NCBI GenBank assembly: GCA_050290865.1 | Contig: JBNKIW010000008.1 | Location: 62,001 to 126,000, forward strand | Length of the DNA stretch: 64,000 bases | Direction: 5' to 3' | DNA from: JARRLC01 sp050290865 | Lineage (GTDB): Bacteria; Pseudomonadota; Alphaproteobacteria; Rhizobiales; Rhodomicrobiaceae | In this document: piece after piece, positions 16,131-24,468 of the stretch | Position numbering within the stretch: the first letter of the stretch is position 1 | Layout: every line of letters begins with the position of its first letter | Made by a program: the position numbers and the translations under genes | Notes under the pieces: generated by a model | What the model was told of the DNA's origin: nothing | What the model saw: the letters and a program-made list of their open reading frames with translations, nothing else | Databases searched by the model: none

Positions 16131-17434
16131 GCGGCGCTCCGATGCGACACCGGCGCTCGATCCGGCGAAATCTCTTTGGCGGCGCCGCTGTTGCGCTCGC
16201 GCTCGTTGCGCTGATCGGCGGCTGGGCGACGACGGCGGAAATCTCCGGCGCGGTCATCGCCAGCGGCAGGGTGGTCGTGGTCTCCGACGTCAAGAGAGTG
16301 CAGCACCCGTCGGGCGGCGTGATAGGGGAGATCGCGGTAAAGGATGGCGACGTGGTGCGGCAGGGCGATTTCCTCATTCGCCTGGACCCGACGATCACGC
16401 GGGCCAATCTGGCCATTGTCGTCAAGGGCCTTGACGAGCTTTATGCCCGTCGGGCGCGGCTTCAGGCGGAGCGGGACGCGCGGCCAGCCCCGGTCTTTCC
16501 GCCTGAATTGACGGCGCGCAGCGCCAATTCCGCGGTGGCCGCGCTGATGGAAAGCGAGCGGCGCTTCTTTGCGCTGCGCGCGAAGGCGCGGGCGGGCAAT
16601 GTGAGCCGTCTCAAGGAGCGCATCCAGCAACTCCGCGAGGAGGTGACCGGTCACACCCAGCAGGCCGAGGCGAAGTCGAGGGAAATCAAGCTGATCAAGC
16701 GCGAGCTTGAAGGGGCGAGAAAGCTTTGGAGGAAGCAGCTTATTCCGATCGCGAAGATGACGGCGCTGGAGCGCGAGGCCGCGCGGATTGGCGGCGAGCG
16801 GGCGCAACTGAGCGCGCGCATCGCCGAGGCCAAGGGCAAAATCGCCGAAACGGAGCTGCAGATCCTTCAGATCGAACGCGATTTCAGCGCGGAAGTGGCG
16901 CGGGAGTTGCGCGATCTGGATGGGCGTGTCGGCGAACTCGTCGAGCGCAAGGTGGCCGCGGAGGAGCAGTTGCGGCGGGTCGAGCTGCGGGCGCCTCAGG
17001 ACGGGGTTGTCCATGAGCTGGCTGTGCACACGGTTGGCGGCGTGGTCACGCCGGGCCAGGTGGTGATGCTGATCGTGCCGCTGGAGGATGATCTGGCCGT
17101 CGAGGCGAAGGTCAGCCCGTCGGACATCGACCAACTCGTGCCTGGCGCCGCAACCAATATCCGCTTCCCGGCGTTCAACCAGCGCACCACGCCCGACGTG
17201 GACGGCGTTCTTAGCCGGATTTCCGCCAATGTCACGACCGATCCGCGAACGGGCGAGAGCTATTACACGGTCCGCACGACGTTCGATGCCGGCAAACTGT
17301 CGAAGAGCACCGGGATCAAGCTCGTGCCCGGCATGCCGGCGGAGGTTTTCATCCGGACATCGTCGCGCAAAGCCATTTCCCTGGTTCTCAAGCCGCTCAC
17401 GGACCAGCTGAACAAGGCGTTCCGCGAGGACTGA
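16127..17434 (+). CDS. HlyD/PrtE-family membrane fusion protein of the type I secretion system
   Basis: This 435-residue protein has a short cytoplasmic basic N-terminus, one membrane span (about 20-40; FGGAAVALALVALIGGW), a lipoyl-like half-domain (ISGAVIASGRVVVVSD), a long helical coiled-coil (about 150-290) and a second lipoyl half (APQDGVVHELAVHTVGGVV). The C-terminus ends with GMPAEVFIRTSSRKA, typical of the HlyD D-family signature. It overlaps the ABC gene by ATGA. It bridges the ABC exporter to an outer-membrane TolC-like channel that must be encoded elsewhere. Confidence 0.93.
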   Translation: MSGAPMRHRRSIRRNLFGGAAVALALVALIGGWATTAEISGAVIASGRVVVVSDVKRVQHPSGGVIGEIAVKDGDVVRQGDFLIRLDPTITRANLAIVVKGLDELYARRARLQAERDARPAPVFPPELTARSANSAVAALMESERRFFALRAKARAGNVSRLKERIQQLREEVTGHTQQAEAKSREIKLIKRELEGARKLWRKQLIPIAKMTALEREAARIGGERAQLSARIAEAKGKIAETELQILQIERDFSAEVARELRDLDGRVGELVERKVAAEEQLRRVELRAPQDGVVHELAVHTVGGVVTPGQVVMLIVPLEDDLAVEAKVSPSDIDQLVPGAATNIRFPAFNQRTTPDVDGVLSRISANVTTDPRTGESYYTVRTTFDAGKLSKSTGIKLVPGMPAEVFIRTSSRKAISLVLKPLTDQLNKAFRED

Positions 17435-17461
17435 GCGGCGGGAAGCTTTGCGCTTCATCGT

Positions 17462-18409
17462 TCAGTACTGCCGGATCCGGACGCGGTTGCGGAACACCGG
17501 GGCCAGCTCGGGCTCGTAGAACGAGGCAAAGGTATCCAGTGCGTTGTCCCAGTCGCAGAGCCCGAGGCGTGTCGCCGCGATGAGCGCCTTGAGTTTCGCC
17601 TTTTGTGCCTGAAGGCGCCACCCATGCAGGTCGGCGCGTAGCTTGCGGCGGGCCCATTTGTGGAATTCGGCGATCGCGGCATTGCGGTGCCGGCGGCGAA
17701 GAAAGCGCCGGGAGGCTTGTAGAATGCGGATGGTTTGATGGCAGGTCAGCGCCTGGGGGGAGCCCGCGGCGCCGGCTGCCGCCAGCCCATAACAGACGGG
17801 TTCGCGGAGTTTCACAAGGCGCCCGCCGGCAGCTACGCGCAGTGTCAGAGCAAAATCCGGGCAGGAGATGAGGTCTTCGGGCAGGGGCGCGGCCTGGCGC
17901 ACCCTTGCGGTCCGATAGATGGCGCGCGCGCTGGAGAAGCCCATGAGCTGGATCAGGTGCAGCAGCGAGTCCGGTTCCAGGACGGCGGCATAAGAGACCG
18001 GCCGCACGGCGTCGAGTTCGCTCTCGGATAGCGGACCGGGACCATAGGGGAGCGCGCGGCCATAAGCGACATCGGCATTGTCCATGGTTGCCATGTCGAT
18101 GAGGTATTCGGTCGAGCGGGTGATGAGCGGGCTGCAGCAGTCGCAAAGCCGAAGCCATTTGCCCTTGGCCAGCGGGATGGCGCGGTTGAGCGCGGCGTAT
18201 ACGCCAGCGTCTCCCTGCTTGACGAAGGTAACGTGCTGGCGCGTCACGGCGAATTGCTCGCACAAGTCGATGGAGCCGTCGGTCGAGCCGTCGTCGACGA
18301 TGATGACCTCGCCGGGAGTCAGTTCCTGTTCGCGGGCGATGCTTTCCAGCACGCAAGGCAGGTAGGCAGCCTTGTTGTAGGACGTGAGGATGTAGGAAAC
18401 ACCGGCCAT
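17462..18409 (-). CDS. GT2-family glycosyltransferase with atypical metal-binding motif
   Basis: This 315-residue protein begins MAGVSYILTSYNKAAYLPC, the usual opening of a GT-A family 2 transferase. The UDP-binding EVIIVDDGSTDGS and the QGDAGVYAALNRAIPLAKGKW segment are also typical. Where the family normally has an FLDxDD-type metal site, this protein reads WLRLCDCCSPL, so only one of the aspartates is kept. The long frame extends to 18601, but the first 64 codons there are not protein-like. The C-terminal third is basic and helical. The gene follows the MsbA-like gene on the same strand after 243 bases. The acceptor is unknown, and activity may be altered by the missing aspartate. Confidence 0.8.
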   Translation of the reverse strand: MAGVSYILTSYNKAAYLPCVLESIAREQELTPGEVIIVDDGSTDGSIDLCEQFAVTRQHVTFVKQGDAGVYAALNRAIPLAKGKWLRLCDCCSPLITRSTEYLIDMATMDNADVAYGRALPYGPGPLSESELDAVRPVSYAAVLEPDSLLHLIQLMGFSSARAIYRTARVRQAAPLPEDLISCPDFALTLRVAAGGRLVKLREPVCYGLAAAGAAGSPQALTCHQTIRILQASRRFLRRRHRNAAIAEFHKWARRKLRADLHGWRLQAQKAKLKALIAATRLGLCDWDNALDTFASFYEPELAPVFRNRVRIRQY

Positions 18410-18652
18410 AACGCACCACTTCGCACGGGCGCGGCGATCCGCGCTTCTGTTGTGCAGTCCTAACCGGCAGAAGGGTGCGATGCAATCTAAAATAGATACG
18501 CAATAACAACCGCGCGTAATACGGGTATTGTGAAAGCCTTTCCGCGGCGACGAAGAGAGCTCACGACGTGGCGCACTACGCCCGGGCGTGACGTAAAGCA
18601 CTGACCCAGGCCGGGTATGGTGAGAAAATGTGAAAAACCGGCGGTGAAGCGT

Positions 18653-20449
18653 TCAGACCGCCTCGCGCTCGTCCTCGCCCTGCGCATACTGGATATCGTA
18701 GAGCCGCGCGTAAATGCCGCCCGCCGCGATCAGTTCGCGGTGCGTGCCGCTTTCGGCGAGACGTCCCTTATCGATAACGTGGATGCGATCGGCGTTCAGG
18801 ACAGTCGCCAGCCGGTGAGCGATAACCAGCGTCGTGCGGCGCTCCGTCAGTTGGGCCAGGGCGCGCTGGATGGCCTGTTCGGATTCGCTGTCGAGCGCCG
18901 ATGTCGGCTCGTCCAGCAGAATGATGGGGGCGTTCTTGAGGAACGCGCGCGCGATGGAGATGCGCTGGCGCTGGCCGCCGGAAAGCTGGCCGCCCAGTTC
19001 GCCGACCTGCGTGTCATAGCCGTTCGGCAGCGCCTCGATGAAATGATGCGCGTGGGCAGCCTTGGCGGCGGCAACGATGGCTTCCTCGCTGGCATTGTCG
19101 AGCCCGGCGGCGATGTTCTCACGCACGGTGCCGGTGAAAAGGAAGACATCCTGGCTGACAAGTGAAATCTTGGACCGGAGTGAAGACAGGCGTACGTCGC
19201 GAATATCCTGCCCGTCGATGCGCACCGCGCCGAGCTGCGGGTCCCAGAACCGCAGGATAAGGTTCATGATGGTGGTCTTGCCGCTGCCCGAAAGGCCCAC
19301 GAGCGCCGTCGTCTTGCCCGCCTGGGCGGCGAGCGTCAGGCCGGTGAGCACATTGGCCTTCGGCTCATAACCGAAGGTCACGTCCTCAAGCCCGATTTCA
19401 CCCTTGGGCACGTTCAGCGCCGGCGCATCGGCCTGTTCTTCGATCACGGGCTGTGTATCGGTCAGGTCATACATCATCTGCAGCATGATGCAAGCCTGAC
19501 TGAGCTGCAACTGCACCCGCCCCAGGCGGCGCGCCGGTTCATAGGCCATCAGCAGCGCCGTGATGAAGGAGAAGAACTCGCCCGGCGTTTCGTTGTAGGT
19601 CAGGCTGCGCCACCCCGCGTAGAGGATGACCGCGGCCACCGTGATGCCGCCGAGCGTATCCACCAGCGGATTGACGCGCGCATTGACGGAAACCAACTTG
19701 TTGGACAGCCGTTCCACAGACCGCACCGCACCGTCCATGCGTGTCCGCATCGCGTCTTCCAGCGTGAAAGCCTTGACGACGCGGATGCCCTGCGAGGTCT
19801 CGCGCATGGTGTTGATGATATGCGAGGCGGACATGAGTTCTGACTTTACCACGCCGCCGAGGCGCTTCATGAACTTCCTTTGCGCGTAGGCGCCAATGGG
19901 CAAGCCTACGGCGCAGATGGCGAACAGCACCGGCTGCTGCACGACCATCACGGCGACGAGGCTACCGAGCGTCATGAGGTCGCGCCCGAGGCTCGTGGCC
20001 AGAAGGTTGAGGGCATTGCGCGCCGACTGGGCGATCTGCGTGACCTGCACGATGAGGTCGGAGGAGGCGCTCCGCTGAAAAAAGGACAGATCCTGGGTAA
20101 GGAGGCTGTCGTACAACTTGCGCTGCGTCCCGGCGACGATACTGTTGCCGATGCGCGCTAGGAGAACTTCCTGGAAATAGGAAGCGGCGCCCTTGGCGAC
20201 GTAGATGGAGACGACCACGGCGGGGATCCAGACGAGGGCGCCCGGCTGCCGGTCGACGAAAATCAGGTTGATGACGTCCTTCATAAGGTAGGCGGCGCCG
20301 CCCGTGCATGCGGCGGCGATGAACATGAAGACGAAAGCAACGGCATAACGCGGCGCGTATTGGCGCCAGTTTTCGGAAAGAAGCCGCCCGACAAGCCGAA
20401 GCTGGTCCTTCGGCAATATCATCTCCAGAATAACCATGAAATCCGCCAC
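18653..20449 (-). CDS. MsbA-like lipid/multidrug ABC exporter (fused permease-ATPase)
   Basis: This half-transporter of 598 residues has six membrane spans in the first 330 residues and a C-terminal ATPase. Walker A is GLSGSGKTT, the signature LSGGQRQRISIARA, Walker B IILLDEPTSALD and the switch IAHRL. Length and the NSIVAGTQRKLYDSLLTQDL segment fit the MsbA/lipid flippase group. GTG at 20449 or ATG at 20437 could be the start. It probably homodimerises in the inner membrane to flip lipid A or a related glycolipid. The downstream glycosyltransferase on the same strand would fit a cell-envelope role. Confidence 0.85.
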   Translation of the reverse strand: MADFMVILEMILPKDQLRLVGRLLSENWRQYAPRYAVAFVFMFIAAACTGGAAYLMKDVINLIFVDRQPGALVWIPAVVVSIYVAKGAASYFQEVLLARIGNSIVAGTQRKLYDSLLTQDLSFFQRSASSDLIVQVTQIAQSARNALNLLATSLGRDLMTLGSLVAVMVVQQPVLFAICAVGLPIGAYAQRKFMKRLGGVVKSELMSASHIINTMRETSQGIRVVKAFTLEDAMRTRMDGAVRSVERLSNKLVSVNARVNPLVDTLGGITVAAVILYAGWRSLTYNETPGEFFSFITALLMAYEPARRLGRVQLQLSQACIMLQMMYDLTDTQPVIEEQADAPALNVPKGEIGLEDVTFGYEPKANVLTGLTLAAQAGKTTALVGLSGSGKTTIMNLILRFWDPQLGAVRIDGQDIRDVRLSSLRSKISLVSQDVFLFTGTVRENIAAGLDNASEEAIVAAAKAAHAHHFIEALPNGYDTQVGELGGQLSGGQRQRISIARAFLKNAPIILLDEPTSALDSESEQAIQRALAQLTERRTTLVIAHRLATVLNADRIHVIDKGRLAESGTHRELIAAGGIYARLYDIQYAQGEDEREAV

Positions 20450-20581
20450 CGTCTCGTCGCCGGAGCGCGCATTCCAGAATGCGCGGCGCTCGATAAGGTC
20501 ATAGACCGTTACCTGTCGTGTGTCAAAAGCACCACCGCAGGCTATACAGCTTTTCGCACCGGGAACAGCGCAAAAGATTAA

Positions 20582-20606
20582 CGGCGGGCCAGTGTCCGGC
20601 CCGCCG
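20582..20606 (-). terminator. Intrinsic terminator after the DUF2892 gene
   Basis: CGGCGGGCC and GGCCCGCCG form a perfect 9-bp stem around AGTGTCC, 24 bases after the DUF2892 stop. Read leftward it is followed by TTAATCTTTTG, a moderately U-rich tail. Confidence 0.75.
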
Positions 20607-20630
20607 CGATATGGATTGACGCGAGACCCG

Positions 20631-20816
20631 TCACTTCTTGCAGGTATTGATGCCGAGAAGGGCGTAGGGCGGGCACCAGCCGATGATCCCGGTCAGAAGC
20701 GGTATGACGCCGATCCAGCCCCACGGCGTCTGCGGGCCGACAAATACGAGCGCGATGAGCACCACGCCGACGATAATGCGCAAAATACGATCAATCCCAC
20801 CGACATTGCTAGTCAT
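20631..20816 (-). CDS. DUF2892 (YgaP transmembrane-like) small inner-membrane protein
   Basis: This 61-residue protein reads MTSNVGGIDRILRIIVGVVL at its start, then has a second hydrophobic segment and GWCPPYALLGINTCKK at the end. The N-terminal NVGGIDRILRI and C-terminal CPxYxLLGINTC are hallmarks of DUF2892, the membrane module found attached to rhodanese in YgaP. ATG at 20816 has a GGAGG element nine bases before it. It lies 138 bases downstream of the Crp/Fnr gene on the same strand and is followed by a good terminator. Confidence 0.9.
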   Translation of the reverse strand: MTSNVGGIDRILRIIVGVVLIALVFVGPQTPWGWIGVIPLLTGIIGWCPPYALLGINTCKK

Positions 20817-20954
20817 GGCAACACCCTCCGTTGATTTTGAAGCCACCAGAATAGACCCGTTTTCAGGCGTCTGTATGTAACTAAGTCACGATCGCCTGCA
20901 AGAACCGTGCGAGCCTCCGTTTCTTCGCCGGCAGACTTGGCGTCATCGCGGCGA

Positions 20955-21623
20955 TCAGCTTTCCGCGGCGAGCCGCGCCAGCGCGCCACGGTCCTGAAGC
21001 GTCACTGAGCCGCGCCCCACGGCAACCCAGCGGCGGCGCTGGAATTCGTGGAGCTGGCGGCTGATCACCTCGCGCGCGGTACCGAGCTCGGCGGCGAGCT
21101 GCTGATGCGTTACCGCCAGAACGTCGCGGACGCCCGCCAGTTCGAGGAGCTTGTGAGCGAGGCGGATGTCGATGCGGGCGAAGGCCACGTCCTCGATGAG
21201 CCGAAACAGGTTGGTCAGCCGGAAGGAGAAGGCGCTGAAGACGAAGCGGCGGAATACGGCCGACTCGGCGAGCAGGGATTCGAACACCGCCCTCGGGATG
21301 GCGACGGCCTCGACTTCCGTTTCCGTGACGGCCTCGGCGAGGTACCCTTCATGGCCCATCAGGCAGGCGGTCGTGAGCGGGCAGCTCTCCCCGGCGGTGA
21401 CGCGGTAGAGCACGATCTCGCGCCCGCTTTCCGAGACCTGCTGCACGCGGATGGAACCGCTGATGACGAGGAGGAAACTCTCCGGCATCTGGCCCGTGCC
21501 GAACACCCGGGCGCCAGCCGGGACCTGCACGAAACGGCTCGCCGCGTCCAGCATGGAGCGCTGCGGACCGTCCAGGCCCGCGAGGCCGGGAAACGTGTCG
21601 ATCCATTCATTTTGCTGCGGCAT
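20955..21623 (-). CDS. Crp/Fnr family transcriptional regulator
   Basis: This 222-residue protein has an N-terminal cyclic-nucleotide-binding-like beta roll (FLLVISGSIRVQQVSESGRE, then LYRVTAGESCPLTTACLMG) and a C-terminal winged helix with VTHQQLAAELGTAREVISRQ as recognition unit. It has no N-terminal cysteine cluster of the FNR type, although Cys residues occur in the GESCPLTTACLMG loop. ATG at 21623 is preferred because GGGAGAGG precedes it; an upstream frame to 21674 would run through the hairpin repeat at 21659-21726. The DUF2892 gene follows and may be a target. Confidence 0.88.
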   Translation of the reverse strand: MPQQNEWIDTFPGLAGLDGPQRSMLDAASRFVQVPAGARVFGTGQMPESFLLVISGSIRVQQVSESGREIVLYRVTAGESCPLTTACLMGHEGYLAEAVTETEVEAVAIPRAVFESLLAESAVFRRFVFSAFSFRLTNLFRLIEDVAFARIDIRLAHKLLELAGVRDVLAVTHQQLAAELGTAREVISRQLHEFQRRRWVAVGRGSVTLQDRGALARLAAES

Positions 21624-21658
21624 GTGCGCCTCTCCCCCCATTCTTGCCACACAACCGG

Positions 21659-21726
21659 GTACAGCCCGCAGCAAGTTCGCATGAGCGCGTGCGGCGAATG
21701 GGGTGCGAACTTGCTTCGGGCTGTAC
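21659..21726. repeat. 68-bp hairpin repeat element, copy 1
   Basis: Terminal inverted repeats of 23 bp (21659-21681 and 21704-21726), beginning GTACAGCCCG and containing CAAGTTCGCA, match at 22 of 23 positions and enclose a 22-base loop. A related element lies at 53343-53419. Loop 1, when reverse-complemented, resembles loop 2 (both contain CCCA-TT-GC-GCACGC), so the two are one family in opposite orientations. It ends 35 bases before the Crp/Fnr start and lies 45 bases after the XRE regulator stop. Confidence 0.85.
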
Positions 21727-21771
21727 TAGCACGGGATGCGAGGCAGCGGAACGGGATGCGAATGGCGCGTG

Positions 21772-22011
21772 TCAGGGCCTGAAGAGCTTCCACAGCGGCT
21801 TCTTCACGGTCGTCGCCAGCTTGACCATCGTGTCGACCGAGATGTTCGACCTCCCGGTCTCGATCTCGGAAATATGCGACTGCGCAACGCCGGTAAGCTG
21901 GTGAACGTCGCGCTGGCTGAGGTTCATTCTTTCGCGGGCAAGGCGCAGGTTGCGGCCGAAGACCATGCGATCTACTTCGCTGTCCACGCCCGGCATGGCG
22001 TTTTTCGACAT
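21772..22011 (-). CDS. XRE-family helix-turn-helix regulator
   Basis: From ATG at 22011 (GGAG upstream) the product is 79 residues, almost entirely one HTH_3 domain. It reads FGRNLRLARERMNLSQRDVH, then GVAQSHISEIETGRSNISVD and TMVKLATTVKKPLWKLF. The frame continues upstream to 22227, but that part is not protein-like. Small stand-alone XRE proteins of this shape are usually DNA-binding repressors that recognise a short palindrome. No toxin or phage neighbour is present, so its target is unknown. Confidence 0.82.
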   Translation of the reverse strand: MSKNAMPGVDSEVDRMVFGRNLRLARERMNLSQRDVHQLTGVAQSHISEIETGRSNISVDTMVKLATTVKKPLWKLFRP

Positions 22012-22331
22012 CGGCTCGTTTCTCCGGTTCGAGACCTGTTTGACATGGCGGCCCACGGGCCGTTGTGCAGTATGCCCCGTCTTTTCGCCGTTCTTGTCGT
22101 CAACCTTATGGCGGCGATTGGCTATACGCAATTGGGCAAACGCCGGGTCAGGAGAATCCCGAATATGGTGTCCGCCGAGCGTCTTCCTTATTGCCGCGAG
22201 GCGCGCTGGCCGGGGGGAATCCGGCATCGGCCGTGCTTGATATCGGCGGCATAATCATGGCAATTCATAGGGGATGAGCGGCGGCACGCTATCGAAAGAG
22301 CAATATCAATGTGCCGAAGGGAGGATCGTGA
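22012..22331. other. Intergenic region, nothing recognised
   Basis: This 320-base divergent region between the XRE gene and the CoxG-like gene shows no conserved frame, strong hairpin or repeat. It presumably holds promoters in both directions. A GGTTCGA string at about 22028 resembles a tRNA T-loop, but no tRNA cloverleaf surrounds it. Confidence 0.4.
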
Positions 22332-22868
22332 ATGAAAATCACGGGGGAGAAGCTGCTGGCCGCGCCGCAGGACGCCGTCTGGCGGGCGCTGAACGACCCG
22401 GAAGTGCTGCGGCAGTCCATTCCCGGCTGCGAGCGCTTCGAGCAGACCGGCGCGAACGCCTACAATGCCGTGGTCGCCGCCAGGATCGGGCCGGTGCAGG
22501 CACGCTTTGTTGGGAATGTCACCTTGTCCGACCTCGATCCGCCGAGTGGCTATACGATCTCCGGCGAAGGCTCGGCGGGGCCGGCGGGCAGTGCGAAGGG
22601 TCGCGCGCAAGTCCGGCTCGAACCGGCGGAAGGCGGCACGCGCCTGACCTGGAGTGCTGAGGCCCAGATTTCGGGAAAGCTGGCGCAGGTCGGTTCGCGG
22701 CTGATTGACTCCGCGGCGAATATGATGGCGGGCCAGTTCTTCGACCGCTTTCAGCAGGTTGTGGCTGGCGAGACACCGCCGGAGCGTCCGGCGCGCGCCG
22801 TGCCGCTCTGGGTCTGGGCGGCGGCTGCCCTGGTTATCGCACTCGCGGCCTACCTGCTGCTCCGCTGA
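22332..22868 (+). CDS. CoxG/SRPBCC family membrane-anchored protein
   Basis: This 178-residue protein begins MKITGEKLLAAPQDAVWRAL, followed by DPEVLRQSIPGCERFEQTG, the standard opening of carbon monoxide dehydrogenase subunit G-like START/SRPBCC proteins. Middle strands read RFVGNVTLSDLDPP and YTISGEGSAGPAGSAKG. A C-terminal span (AVPLWVWAAAALVIALAAYL) anchors it to the membrane, as in CoxG, which recruits CO dehydrogenase. A GGAGG element lies 7 bases upstream of the start. No coxSML genes lie nearby, so the protein may serve a different molybdenum hydroxylase or have another role. Confidence 0.85.
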   Translation: MKITGEKLLAAPQDAVWRALNDPEVLRQSIPGCERFEQTGANAYNAVVAARIGPVQARFVGNVTLSDLDPPSGYTISGEGSAGPAGSAKGRAQVRLEPAEGGTRLTWSAEAQISGKLAQVGSRLIDSAANMMAGQFFDRFQQVVAGETPPERPARAVPLWVWAAAALVIALAAYLLLR

Positions 22869-23003
22869 AGCTACGCGGCGCGAGCGGCAGGCGGATGAGC
22901 CGAGCTGTGAGCCCCGCTCGGAACGGATGGCCTGTTGTGACCGCGCTTTGACGCGGGGCACTTCCCGCTCCGCGTGCGCACCACCGGGTGAATGCTGGCC
23001 GGG

Positions 23004-24359
23004 TCAGGGTCTCGGCTTGCGCTCGGGGACCGGGACGTTTGCATTGCCAGCCGTCGTCCCCGCCGTGTCGGCGCTCGAACTCACGGCGACGGCCGGGACG
23101 GTCGCGGTGACCGTGCTTACCGTTGCCTGCGTGGTCGTGATAGATGGCTTCTCACCCCCTGCGGTGCCTGCAGGCTTGGGCTCGGCCGCGGCTTTCGCCT
23201 CGGCGGCCTTTTTGGCCGCGGCTCTCGCGCGGAACTTCGCTTCAATCTTACGCCACTCGACGACATTCTTTTTGTGCTGCGCAAACGTTTCCGCGAAAAT
23301 GTGCCCGCCTTTGCCGTTCGCCACGAAGAACATATCGTCGATCTTGGCGGGCCGCAGCACGGCTTCGAGCGCGGCACGGCCGGGGTTGGCGATCGGCGTC
23401 GGCGGCAGGCCGCCATTGCGGTAGGTGTTGTACGGCGTCATCTGCCGCATGTCCGTCTTGGTAATGGGACGCCCCAGCGTGCCCTTGCCTCCAGACAGCC
23501 CATAGATGATCGTCGGGTCTGACTCCAGCCTCCTGCCCTTTTTCAAGCGGTTGAGGAAGACCGCCGCGACCTTGGCGCGCTCGTCAACCTGACCGGTCTC
23601 CTTTTCCACGACGGAGGCAAGCGTTATGGCTTCCTGCCTGGTCCTGATCGGCAGCCCGGCACTGCGCTTCGGCCAGATCTTGTCCATGAACATTTCCTGC
23701 TCGCGCTGCATCCGCGCGAGAAGATCCTGGCGCGTCGTACCGCGCGCATAGCGGTACGTGTCCGGCAGGAGCGATCCTTCCCGCGGCACCATCGTGATCC
23801 GGCCCTTCAGCTCTCTCTGGGCGTTGAGACGCCTGACGACCTGATAGCTGGTCATCCCCTCGGGGACCGACACGCTGTGAAGAATGGCCTTCCCCTCGAC
23901 GAGCGTGTCCAGCACCTCGCGCATGGTCGCGCCCTTCTTGATGGCATACTCGCCGGCTTTGAGCTTGCTCTGGACACGGAAATAGAGCACCACGCTGGCA
24001 ACGAACACAACGCGGTCGGAGATAACGTTCTCGCGTTCCAGCCGCGCGGCGATTTCGCGGACGCCCTCGCCTCTGGGCACCACGACAACCGTGTCGTATT
24101 CCAGCGGCCCCGGCTGATCGAAGCGGGCATAGAGATAGGACATCCCTGCCGCCATGCCGATGAGCACGACCAGCAGAGCGCTGATCCCTATGTTGAGAAA
24201 CCTCAACACAGGATGCTGCTGCCATAACGTCCGGTCCAAAGGCGGCTCCGGTGCATGTCCGGGTTCAAGCGCCTCGGCGGGGCTGCGCGGCAAGGAGGCG
24301 TAGTCCCGAGGCGGCCTATACCTGCGATTTTGATCCCACTGAGTCCTATCGCCCGGCAT
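23004..24359 (-). CDS. mltG: Endolytic transglycosylase MltG
   Basis: This 451-residue inner-membrane protein has a cytoplasmic N-terminus, one span (about 55-78; LNIGISALLVVLIGMAAGMS), a LysM-like subdomain (VPRGEGVREIAARLERENVI) and the YceG catalytic domain. The catalytic glutamate is Glu252 in ASVVEKETG. The SDPTIIYGL and NTYRNGGLPPTPIANPG motifs are intact. The C-terminus is an Ala/Pro-rich tail with AAKKAAEAKAAAEPK. MltG cuts nascent peptidoglycan strands to set their length. It lies just downstream of fabF, its usual alphaproteobacterial neighbour. ATG at 24359 was chosen because the longer frame adds unlike sequence. Confidence 0.95.
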   Translation of the reverse strand: MPGDRTQWDQNRRYRPPRDYASLPRSPAEALEPGHAPEPPLDRTLWQQHPVLRFLNIGISALLVVLIGMAAGMSYLYARFDQPGPLEYDTVVVVPRGEGVREIAARLERENVISDRVVFVASVVLYFRVQSKLKAGEYAIKKGATMREVLDTLVEGKAILHSVSVPEGMTSYQVVRRLNAQRELKGRITMVPREGSLLPDTYRYARGTTRQDLLARMQREQEMFMDKIWPKRSAGLPIRTRQEAITLASVVEKETGQVDERAKVAAVFLNRLKKGRRLESDPTIIYGLSGGKGTLGRPITKTDMRQMTPYNTYRNGGLPPTPIANPGRAALEAVLRPAKIDDMFFVANGKGGHIFAETFAQHKKNVVEWRKIEAKFRARAAAKKAAEAKAAAEPKPAGTAGGEKPSITTTQATVSTVTATVPAVAVSSSADTAGTTAGNANVPVPERKPRP

Positions 24360-24468
24360 ATGGATACGCTCGCTAACCTCAAAATTCCCGGTCAGAAAAA
24401 CCAACCAAATATGGCAAAAGGGAGGTTGCCGTTTCAACCACCCCGCTCTGTTGCTCTCCCGCTACCCG

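Noticed and set aside
22025..22050. GGTTCGAGACC resembling a tRNA T-arm
   Set aside because: No acceptor, D or anticodon stems can be folded around it.
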